64,000 nt of DNA from positions 1,178,001 to 1,242,000 of the forward strand of contig CAVSUB010000001.1 of the NCBI GenBank assembly GCA_963730995.1. The letters are read 5' to 3'. Both the position numbers and the translations under genes were made by a program. The stretch comes from CAVSUB01 sp963730995. Lineage in GTDB: Bacteria > Acidobacteriota > Vicinamibacteria > Vicinamibacterales > 2-12-FULL-66-21. Numbering within the stretch: the first letter of the stretch is position 1; the number at the start of each line of letters is the position of its first letter. This document shows, in pieces, positions 51,591-58,217 of the stretch. Under the pieces are notes generated by a model. The model was not told where the DNA came from, searched no databases, and saw only the letters and a list, made by a program, of their open reading frames with translations.

Positions 51591-52513
51591 GCTGATCGCT
51601 CGGCGAGTGCGCGGGCGACTGGGGTGAGGCGGGTCAACTCCGCCGCCGTCAAAGGAGAGACGAACGGGGGGATGGGCCCGGTCGACGCGATTCCGGCCAG
51701 CTCGGTTGCATGGTGCAGGACCCGCGCGGGCCCCCAGGCGTCCCGAAGGTCCTCGAGGGGAATGAACTTCGCGCGAATCTGCTCGGCCTCCTCCCAGCTC
51801 TGCGCGTGGCCGGCCGTCAACAGGGCACTGCAGGCTGACGGCGCAAGGCACCCGGAACCGGTGGTGAATCCGTCCAGCTGGTAGTCGCGCATGTGAACGA
51901 CGGCCGGGCGCTCCCCCATCCCGCTGATCACGCGGGCCCGATCGACGCGGCGCAGCAGTCCATCGAGGTACGGATCGCTGTTGGGATCCTCCCGGACGAC
52001 GGCGTACTTGATGGCGGCGCCAATCCCATCGTCCATCAGGCGCCCGATGGCGTCGAGGCCGGCGTCGCGCGCGGAGCCGAACCCGTCCTCCGACTTCAAG
52101 TAGAGGATGAGGGGGACGCCGGCGGCGTTCGCCACTTCGCGAAGGCCCGCTTCCATTCCGGCAGCGTCGCGCGGATCGCTGCAGGGCAGCATCATCGCGC
52201 AACGGAACGGATGACGGCGCAGCAGACGTGCCTGGTCGATGGCGCGCCCGAACGAAGGCCCCAGGCTCGGGATGGCCCACCGTGTCGACGGAAACGTCGC
52301 GAGCCAGCCGAGGAGCACGTCGTACTCATCGCTCGTGATGTGGTAGAGGAACGCATTGCCGCCATACAGGTACCGCGTGACGCCTCCAGCCTCGATGTGT
52401 CGCGCGATGCACTCGGCAGCGTCGAGGTCGAGGCTGCGACGCGCGTCCCGCTTGCGCGACAGCGGTGGAACGGCGAAGACGGCCTTCAAGTCTTGTGTGG
52501 TGATGACGCTCAC
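51587..52513 (-). CDS. DHDPS/NAL-family lyase or dehydratase (2-keto-3-deoxy-acid enzyme)
   Basis: 308 residues from a GTG at 52513 with GGGAG upstream. A class I aldolase-fold TIM barrel: the Schiff-base lysine is in GIGAAIKYAVVRED near residue 165 and the partner tyrosine in LILYLKSEDG near 137. The usual GTTGE loop is replaced by GGVTRYLYGGNAFLYH, as in sugar-acid-acting relatives. Coupled to the dehydratase by a 4-base overlap, it most likely dehydrates 2-keto-3-deoxypentonate to 2-oxoglutarate semialdehyde, or cleaves a 2-keto-3-deoxy acid to pyruvate. The aldehyde dehydrogenase later in the cluster favours the dehydratase role. Confidence 0.83.
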   Translation of the reverse strand: MSVITTQDLKAVFAVPPLSRKRDARRSLDLDAAECIARHIEAGGVTRYLYGGNAFLYHITSDEYDVLLGWLATFPSTRWAIPSLGPSFGRAIDQARLLRRHPFRCAMMLPCSDPRDAAGMEAGLREVANAAGVPLILYLKSEDGFGSARDAGLDAIGRLMDDGIGAAIKYAVVREDPNSDPYLDGLLRRVDRARVISGMGERPAVVHMRDYQLDGFTTGSGCLAPSACSALLTAGHAQSWEEAEQIRAKFIPLEDLRDAWGPARVLHHATELAGIASTGPIPPFVSPLTAAELTRLTPVARALAERSA

Positions 52514-52532
52514 TGAGACTCCCGGTCAAATA

Positions 52533-52555
52533 GGGTCAGACCCAGGTCTGACCCC
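52533..52555. repeat. GGGGTCAGAC-type palindrome
   Basis: GGGTCAGACCCAGGTCTGACCCC, nearly identical to the unit at 9412-9435. It is in the gap between the transporter and lyase genes, about 20 bp before the GTG start at 52513 on the minus strand, so it would lie in the leader of that gene. Confidence 0.88.
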
Positions 52556-52580
52556 TGCTCCGGTGACACTTGCGAAACTG

Positions 52581-53924
52581 TCAGTACGAGACCTCACCGC
52601 GCTCCCGGGCCGCGATGCCGACGTCCGGAACGGCGGCCCGGCTCTCCGACGGCAACCGCAGGCTGACAACCAGAATCGCCTCCATCACCAGCGATCCGGC
52701 AAGGACGAGCAGGCCACCGGTATAGCCGCCCGTCACGTCGCGCAGCGTCCCCATGATCGATGGACCGAAGAACCCTCCGAGGTTCCCGACCGCATTGATG
52801 AGCCCGATGCCGGCGGCCGCCGCGGCGCCGCCGAGGATCAGCGGAGGCATCGCCCAGAACACGCTCATCACCGACCGCTGCCCCATCTGCGAGAGCGCGA
52901 AGCTGAGCACCAGCAGCCACATATTGTCCCGGAAGGCGACCGCGAGCAGCAAGCCCGTCGCCGCCGTTACCGCGCACGCGGCCACGTGGAACTTGCGCTC
53001 GCCTGTGCGATCCGAATGCCGCCCGACCACCACCATCGCGATGAGCGCCGCGACGAAGGGAATCGACGTCAGCGTGCTCAAGCCGTAGCCGCTCGAACCC
53101 GAGGCGTCCGCCAGAATCTTCGGAAGCCACAGGAAGATGCCGTACGTCACCGTCGTGTTGAGGAAGTACACCGCGCACAGCAGCCAAACGCGCCCGCTCG
53201 AGAAGCTGCGGCGAATGGAGGCATGACCGGTCTCATTCCGTCGCGCGCGCTCGGCGTTCATGACTCCGGAAAGCCATGCCCGATCTTCGGCAGGCAGCCA
53301 CGAGGCCTGTTCCGGGCGATCGGTGAGCGCCCATAACGCGAGCAGGCCGAGGAACACGGCAGGCAGGCCCTCGAGCAGAAACAGCCACTGCCACCCGTGC
53401 AGCCCGAGCCGGCCGTCCAGGCTCAAGACCGCCTCCGACACAGGGGCGCCGACGATGATCGCGACCGGGGCGGCCATCATGAAGAGCGCGCCGGTACGTG
53501 CGCGCTCCTCGGCCGGAATCCAGTACGTCAGATAGAGCACGACTCCCGGGAAGAACCCGGCCTCCGCGATCCCGAGCACGACGCGCGCCGTGTAGAACGT
53601 CACCACGTCGGTCACGAACATCGTCAGCATCGAGACGACGCCCCACACGATCATGATCCGCGCGATCCACAGTCGCGCGCCGACGCGGTCGAGGATGATG
53701 TTGCTTGGAATCTCGAAGAGGCAGTAGCCGAGGAAGAAGAGCCCGGCGCCGATGCCGTACTGCGTGTGGCTCAGCCCGAGGTCACGTTCGAGGGCCCCCG
53801 AGGCGAACCCTATGTTCACCCGATCGACGTACGCGACTACATAGCTGATGAAGACGAACGGGATGATGCGTCGCGTGACGCGGTCGACGATGAGCCGGCG
53901 ACGGGCGGCGGCAGGATCAGGCAT
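52581..53924 (-). CDS. MFS transporter, ACS (anion:cation symporter) family
   Basis: 447 residues with 12 helices. RRIIPFVFISYVVAYVDRVN followed by IGFAS is the classic start of ACS-family sugar-acid and aromatic-acid transporters, and GLFFLGYCLFEIPSNIILDR with GARLWIARIM is the family's second signature. RVVLGIAEAGFFPGVVLYLT covers helix 4. Characterised members import D-galactonate, glucarate or tartrate with protons. Position between the lyase and RidA genes fits uptake of the aldonate used by the cluster. A GCGAGATCC segment precedes the ATG but is a weak ribosome binding site. Confidence 0.9.
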   Translation of the reverse strand: MPDPAAARRRLIVDRVTRRIIPFVFISYVVAYVDRVNIGFASGALERDLGLSHTQYGIGAGLFFLGYCLFEIPSNIILDRVGARLWIARIMIVWGVVSMLTMFVTDVVTFYTARVVLGIAEAGFFPGVVLYLTYWIPAEERARTGALFMMAAPVAIIVGAPVSEAVLSLDGRLGLHGWQWLFLLEGLPAVFLGLLALWALTDRPEQASWLPAEDRAWLSGVMNAERARRNETGHASIRRSFSSGRVWLLCAVYFLNTTVTYGIFLWLPKILADASGSSGYGLSTLTSIPFVAALIAMVVVGRHSDRTGERKFHVAACAVTAATGLLLAVAFRDNMWLLVLSFALSQMGQRSVMSVFWAMPPLILGGAAAAAGIGLINAVGNLGGFFGPSIMGTLRDVTGGYTGGLLVLAGSLVMEAILVVSLRLPSESRAAVPDVGIAARERGEVSY

Positions 53925-53951
53925 GGATCTCGCGGAGCGGACGATACCACG

Positions 53952-54338
53952 TTAGCCTCGACTCAGTCGGGCCGTGACCTCGATCTCGATGCGCATTCGC
54001 GGGTCCGCCAGGCCGGCGCAGATCATCGTCGCTGCCGGCCTCACCTCGCCGAACCACTTGCGCAGCGTCGGCCAACACTCGGAGAATTCACCGGCGTTTG
54101 GGAGGACGTACGTCACGCGCACGACATCCTGCAGACTCGCTCCTGCCTGGGTCAGTGCCGCCTCGATGTTCTTCAGGCATTGCTCGGTCTGCTCCACGAC
54201 ACCGTTCGCGATAGTCATCGAGGCGTAGTCGAAGCCGGTCGTGCCCGAGACGAAGACCCAGTCGCCGTCCACGACGGCGCGCGAGTAGCCAATCTCCTTC
54301 TCGAACGTCGAGCCGGAGCTGATCAAGCGGCGTGGCAA
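53952..54338 (-). CDS. RidA (YjgF/YER057c/UK114) family protein
   Basis: 128 residues from a TTG at 54338. I prefer it to the ATG at 54362 because GGAGGAGG lies directly before the TTG and inside the longer version. RAVVDGDWVFVSGTTGFDYA, VVEQTEQCLKNIEAALTQAG and RMRIEIEVTARL are family motifs; the arginine in PRMRIEIE matches the catalytic arginine that hydrolyses 2-imino acids. In this cluster it could detoxify reactive enamine or keto-acid intermediates or act as a deaminase. It lies between the transporter and the DUF2007 gene on the same strand. Confidence 0.87.
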   Translation of the reverse strand: MPRRLISSGSTFEKEIGYSRAVVDGDWVFVSGTTGFDYASMTIANGVVEQTEQCLKNIEAALTQAGASLQDVVRVTYVLPNAGEFSECWPTLRKWFGEVRPAATMICAGLADPRMRIEIEVTARLSRG

Positions 54339-54392
54339 GGGATCCTCCTCCAGGCGTCGCAACGGGCGATCAAGCCTCGGCTTGCGAGCGTG

Positions 54393-54668
54393 TCAGCTCG
54401 GGCGGGACGTCGATCCGTCTTCACTTTGGTCCGTCAAGCGGAAATCTCCAGCTTCGGCGGAGTCGAGGAGTGCACGCGCCTGTTCGAGGTCGTTCGGCGC
54501 GACAAGGATCTCGACCGTTCCGAGCCCATCGAGCGTCAGTCCGTGAGTATGACGCAGCGCCTCGCCATGCACGATGGCGGTGATCCCGGCTGCTTCGAGA
54601 AACGCGCGCACCTGCTGCGCGTGAATCTCACCGTTCGCGACGAACACGCACTGCATCTGCTCGTCCAT
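54393..54668 (-). CDS. DUF2007-type putative signal-transducing protein
   Basis: 91 residues from the ATG at 54668. CVFVANGEIHAQQVRAFLEA, GITAIVHGEALRHTHGLT and EILVAPNDLEQARALLD match the small DUF2007 family, a ferredoxin-like alpha/beta fold named from fusions to signalling proteins. The tail after residue 75 is acidic and polar. No cysteine cluster is present. Role within the sugar-acid cluster unknown; it may modulate an enzyme. The open frame extending to 55004 overlaps the FAH gene and is a shadow. Confidence 0.75.
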   Translation of the reverse strand: MDEQMQCVFVANGEIHAQQVRAFLEAAGITAIVHGEALRHTHGLTLDGLGTVEILVAPNDLEQARALLDSAEAGDFRLTDQSEDGSTSRPS

Positions 54669-54718
54669 GCTGCACCCGCCTGTGACATTCAGAACCGAGT
54701 GTCCCGGCCGCCGGGACA

Positions 54719-55549
54719 CTACGCCACGGTGTTCATCAACGTCCCGATCGGCTCGATGGTGATGGCGATCTCGTCGCCTGAAGCGAGCGTAAAAGCGTCG
54801 GGCGGCACGATGCCGGTACCAGTGAGCAGCACGCACCCATGAGGAAAGCTGTTGTCGCGGAACAAGTACTCGACCAATTCCTTCGGCTCTCTCTTCATCG
54901 AAGACAGCGTCGTCGAACCCTCGAACGCGCTCTGACCTCCGCGTCGAATCGCCAGGCGCACCTCGGTCTCCGACGGGAGCGGGGCCGAAGAGATCAACAC
55001 GCACGGCCCCAGCCCGCAGCTGCCGTCGTACACCTTGGCCTGGGGCAGGTACAGCGGATTCTCTCCCTCGATGTCGCGCGAGCTCATGTCGTTGCCGATC
55101 GTATACCCGACAATTTCGCCGCGCGAGCTGACAACCAGCGCGAGCTCAGGCTCGGGCACGTTCCACTTCGAGTCCTTCCGAATCCGCACGGGTTGTCGAT
55201 GACCGCGCACGCGATGCGGTGTGGCCTTGAAGAAGAGCTCTGGACGGGCCGCGTCGTAGACGCGGTCGTAGAAGTCGCCACCGCCCGCCAGCTTTGCCTC
55301 CTCCATCCTGGCCGTGCGGCTCCGGTAGTAGGTGACCCCGGCGGCCCAGATCTCCTGCGATCCGATCGGCGGCAGCAGGCTGGCGAGATCCGGCGTCCCG
55401 TCAATCAGAGTGGCGTCGGCAATCTGCCCGGTCACCCAGCCGCTCAGGTCAGCGCGGTTGACGACGCTGTCCCACGTCTCGCCGGCAAGCCTGAACCAGC
55501 GGGTTTCGGACTCCACCAGCACCGATCCCGACAGTTGGAACAATCGCAT
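54719..55549 (-). CDS. Fumarylacetoacetate hydrolase (FAH)-family protein
   Basis: 276 residues; AGGAG lies a few bases before the ATG at 55549. The metal-binding motif is NVPEPELALVVSSRGEIVGY, followed by TIGNDMSSRDIEGENPLYLP and QAKVYDGSCGLGPCVL, which match the C-terminal FAH fold with its Glu-x-Glu site. FAH-family members include 2-keto-3-deoxy-D-arabinonate dehydratase and enzymes for related acids. In this cluster it could dehydrate the 2-keto-3-deoxy acid, doing the same reaction as the DHDPS-family enzyme on a different stereoisomer, or hydrolyse an acylpyruvate. Same strand as the aldehyde dehydrogenase gene upstream. Confidence 0.87.
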   Translation of the reverse strand: MRLFQLSGSVLVESETRWFRLAGETWDSVVNRADLSGWVTGQIADATLIDGTPDLASLLPPIGSQEIWAAGVTYYRSRTARMEEAKLAGGGDFYDRVYDAARPELFFKATPHRVRGHRQPVRIRKDSKWNVPEPELALVVSSRGEIVGYTIGNDMSSRDIEGENPLYLPQAKVYDGSCGLGPCVLISSAPLPSETEVRLAIRRGGQSAFEGSTTLSSMKREPKELVEYLFRDNSFPHGCVLLTGTGIVPPDAFTLASGDEIAITIEPIGTLMNTVA

Positions 55550-55570
55550 GATTCTCCTGATGACGAATTT

Positions 55571-55705
55571 CGTTCGCGTTCGGCGTTCGGCGTTCGGCGT
55601 TCGGCGTTCGGAAAACGTGACTGCAGACTGAGACCGTCGACTGAGACCGTCGACTGAGACCGTCGACTGAGACTGTCGACTGACGACCGCCGACTGACGA
55701 CTGGA
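55571..55705. repeat. Two minisatellites: GCGTTCG (7 bp) and CGACTGAGACCGT (13 bp)
   Basis: 55571-55610 holds about five tandem GCGTTCG units. 55622-55700 holds five or six imperfect copies of a 13-bp GACTGAGACCGTC-type unit, the last ones degenerate (GACTGACGACCGCC). Together they fill the gap between two minus-strand genes and are probably variable in length. Downstream of the aldehyde dehydrogenase gene stop at 55713. Confidence 0.88.
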
Positions 55706-55712
55706 GTCAGCG

Positions 55713-57158
55713 TCAGTACTTGAGATATGCCGTCTGGATCTCGCTGTAGAAATCCACCGCGACGCCGCCCTGTTCGCGCATGCCCATCGACGATGCCTTC
55801 GAGCCGCCGAACGGTACGTGGTACTCGACGCCGGCAGACGGCAGGTTCACCATCACGAGCCCGGCATCGATCCGGTTGATGAACTCGTAGGCGGCCGTGA
55901 GCGAACGCGTGCAGATCGCCGCCGACAGACCGAACCGGATCCCGTTGGCGACCTCGATCGCTCGGTCGATGTTCTCGGCGGGCAGTACGGCGAGAACGGG
56001 GCCGAAGATCTCTTCCTGCGCGACACGCATCGAAGGTGCCACGTCGGTCATCACGGCCGGCGACGAAAAGTAGCCGCGCGCGTATGGCCCATCGGTCAAT
56101 CGCTCACCGCCGCAGAGCAGCCGCGCGCCCTCGCGGCCGCCAACACCCACGTAGTCGAGCACGATGCCCAGCTGCTTGTCGTCGATCGACGGACCGATGT
56201 CGATCCCGGCCTCGAGCCCGTTTCCGACTTTGAGCGCCTTGGTCTTCTCGACGAGCGCGGCCGTGAACCGATCGACAATGGGCGCCTCCACGATGACCCG
56301 CGACGTGGCGGTGCACTTCTGTCCCGTCGAAAAGAAGGCTGCGTTCACGACGACGTTCACCGCGTCCGCGACGTCCGCGTCGGCGAGCACGATCGTCGGA
56401 TTCTTCCCACCCATCTCGAGCTGCACGCGCGCGCGGCGCTTTGCCGCCTCGATCGCGATCTGACTGCCCGTCGCTTCCGAGCCCGTGAACGAGATCGCCT
56501 TCACGTCGGAGTTCGTGACGATCTCGTTCCCGACCTTCGACCCGGGACCGGTGACGAGGTTGAGCGCTCCCTTCGTGACACCCGCTTCGCTGAGCGCTTC
56601 GACCAGACGCAGCGCACAGAGCGGCGCCAGATCCGAAGGCTTCAACACGACAGCGTTGCCGCAGATCAGCGCCGGCGCCACCTTCCACGTCGGGATCGCG
56701 ATTGGAAAGTTCCAGGGCGTGATCAGTCCGACGACGCCAAGCGGGCGACGCCGGGTCTGGATGAGGACGCGGTCCCGCTCGGACGGAACATTGTCGCCGC
56801 CGAGCCGCGCGCCCTCTCCACCGATGAACCGAAGAATGTTGATCGCGCGGCCGACTTCGCCCCGCGCTTCCGGGAGCGTCTTCCCCTCCTCGCGCGTCAT
56901 CTCGCGCGCGACCTGATCGGCTCGCGACTCGAGGATGTTGGCGGCCCGGTAGAGGACCTCGCCGCGCTTGGGCGCCGGCAGCGCCGCCCAGGCCGGCTGC
57001 GCGGCCCGGGCGGCCGCAATGGCCTGCCGCGTATCCTCCGCGTCCGACTTCTGAAACGTTCCGACGACCTCGCTCGTGTCGGCCGGATTCCGGTTCTCGA
57101 ACGTGGCGCCGCTACGTGCCGCGACCCACTCGCCCCCGATGAAATTCTTGAAAGTCAT
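55713..57158 (-). CDS. Aldehyde dehydrogenase (2-oxoglutarate-semialdehyde dehydrogenase type)
   Basis: 481 residues, normal for the superfamily. MTFKNFIGGEWVAARSGATF opens the protein. The catalytic cysteine is in FFSTGQKCTATSRVIV and the general base glutamate in QLEMGGKNPTIVL; ITPWNFPIAIPTWKVAPAL and FTGSEATGSQI are the NAD(P)-binding parts. Overall it resembles 2-oxoglutarate-semialdehyde dehydrogenases of Weimberg-type pathways, so it would yield 2-oxoglutarate for the TCA cycle. First gene of the minus-strand cluster; the gap to the divergent J-domain gene (57159-57307) shows no ribosome binding site before its ATG and may hold the promoter. Confidence 0.88.
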   Translation of the reverse strand: MTFKNFIGGEWVAARSGATFENRNPADTSEVVGTFQKSDAEDTRQAIAAARAAQPAWAALPAPKRGEVLYRAANILESRADQVAREMTREEGKTLPEARGEVGRAINILRFIGGEGARLGGDNVPSERDRVLIQTRRRPLGVVGLITPWNFPIAIPTWKVAPALICGNAVVLKPSDLAPLCALRLVEALSEAGVTKGALNLVTGPGSKVGNEIVTNSDVKAISFTGSEATGSQIAIEAAKRRARVQLEMGGKNPTIVLADADVADAVNVVVNAAFFSTGQKCTATSRVIVEAPIVDRFTAALVEKTKALKVGNGLEAGIDIGPSIDDKQLGIVLDYVGVGGREGARLLCGGERLTDGPYARGYFSSPAVMTDVAPSMRVAQEEIFGPVLAVLPAENIDRAIEVANGIRFGLSAAICTRSLTAAYEFINRIDAGLVMVNLPSAGVEYHVPFGGSKASSMGMREQGGVAVDFYSEIQTAYLKY

Positions 57159-57307
57159 TAGCCGACGAGGCTAGCACAGTCCGAGCGGCATGCACGCGGA
57201 TGGCGGACCGGGACGGCCCGGTCGCGCAGCTGAAGCGATGCGGAATGGCCGGAACGAGGTGCGGTCCGGCGGTTCAATGAACGGGGTGATTTGCCGATTC
57301 CCGAGAC

Positions 57308-57817
57308 ATGGCAGGCAAGGTGACTTTCGCAGCGGTCCTCGACGACAAGCTGGGGGGTTCCGGACCCGAGCCAGCCGCCAGACCAGAACCACGGCGCCGA
57401 CACGCTTCGACGGTTCAGGCTTTCGTGTTCGAGTTTGCCGCTGCGGCTGGCAACCTGCGCAATCCTCGCGCCACCCATCTCTACACGATTGATTCGGACC
57501 TCTCCCGCAGCGGCGCGCAGCGCCTCGGGGTCGGCCGTACCCTCGACGAGCATGAGCGCCCATCCAGCCGGCCACAGCGGATCCTATCCTCGCGCGGACG
57601 CGCGGCACTCGACCAGCTGAATGCGCTGGGAGCCGCCATCGGCGCGGACTTCACCGTCCAGGAGCTCCGGCACGCTTTCCGAACTCTCGCCCGCCGGTAT
57701 CACCCCGACCGGCACCCTGGCAGCAGCGCCATCGAGAAAGCCCGGCTCTCCCGTCAGTTCATTCAGCTCCACGACGCCTATCGCGATCTCCAGGCAGCAA
57801 CGCCCGCGGCTGCCTGA
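57308..57817 (+). CDS. Small J-domain protein
   Basis: 169 residues from the ATG at 57308. The C-terminal ~55 residues are a J domain: FTVQELRHAFRTLARRYHPD contains helix 2 and the HPD motif that stimulates Hsp70, followed by LSRQFIQLHDAYRDLQ (helix 3). There are no Gly/Phe or zinc-finger regions, so it is a class C-type co-chaperone. The N-terminal ~110 residues are not recognised and are rich in Arg/Ala/Pro; the true start may be further downstream. Divergent from the aldehyde dehydrogenase gene. Its target is unknown. Confidence 0.7.
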   Translation: MAGKVTFAAVLDDKLGGSGPEPAARPEPRRRHASTVQAFVFEFAAAAGNLRNPRATHLYTIDSDLSRSGAQRLGVGRTLDEHERPSSRPQRILSSRGRAALDQLNALGAAIGADFTVQELRHAFRTLARRYHPDRHPGSSAIEKARLSRQFIQLHDAYRDLQAATPAAA

Positions 57818-57902
57818 CGATTCACGCTCCCGCACCATCCTCTCTGGCGGCACGCGAAATGGGTTTGCGCCAAAGCTTCGACGCGCTGAGTGTCCACGAA
57901 AT

Positions 57903-57946
57903 CTAGCGAGGCTCCGCCTCAGATCGTCCAGGCTCCGCCTCGCTAG
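57903..57946. repeat. CTAGCGAGGC hairpin
   Basis: CTAGCGAGGC (57903-57912) and GCCTCGCTAG (57937-57946) form a 10-bp perfect stem; the loop carries two direct GGCTCCGCCTC steps. It follows the J-domain gene in a 400-bp gap (57818-58217) that otherwise contains only the next inverted repeat. Confidence 0.8.
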
Positions 57947-57982
57947 ACTGCAAGCTTGATAACGCCGCGCTGACGCGCGGAC

Positions 57983-58035
57983 GGTCTTGACCGAAAAACT
58001 TGACTCATTCGGTGCAGGTTTTTCGGGTCAAGACC
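57983..58035. repeat. GGTCTTGACC inverted repeat
   Basis: Arms 57983-58002 and 58015-58035 (GGTCTTGACC(C)GAAAAAC(C/T)TG) are inverted with one bulge and one mismatch, loop of 12 bases. The T/A-rich centre of the arms is unlike the flanking DNA. It lies 180 bp upstream of the DUF1592 gene; the remaining gap shows no gene. Confidence 0.85.
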
Positions 58036-58217
58036 TCTAGTGGCGCCGTCGCTTACAAACTCGTAATGGCAAAGCTGGCTGGTGCCGACGGTCCAGGTCC
58101 AAAACCCAGGCGCAAATCTCCTTGATCTGACCGTCGGCGAATCTCGATAATCGGTCGGAGGGCTTCGCGCGCGGAGGATACCCGGCTGTCGAGAGCCTGC
58201 CGTCCTCCAAATCATCG

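Noticed and set aside
47151..51884. A 1577-residue open frame on the plus strand across the TonB receptor and dehydratase genes
   Set aside because: It is the codon-bias shadow of GC-rich minus-strand genes: Arg/Val/Ala/His-rich, no signal peptide or domain motif, and it crosses two well-supported genes and an intergenic gap.
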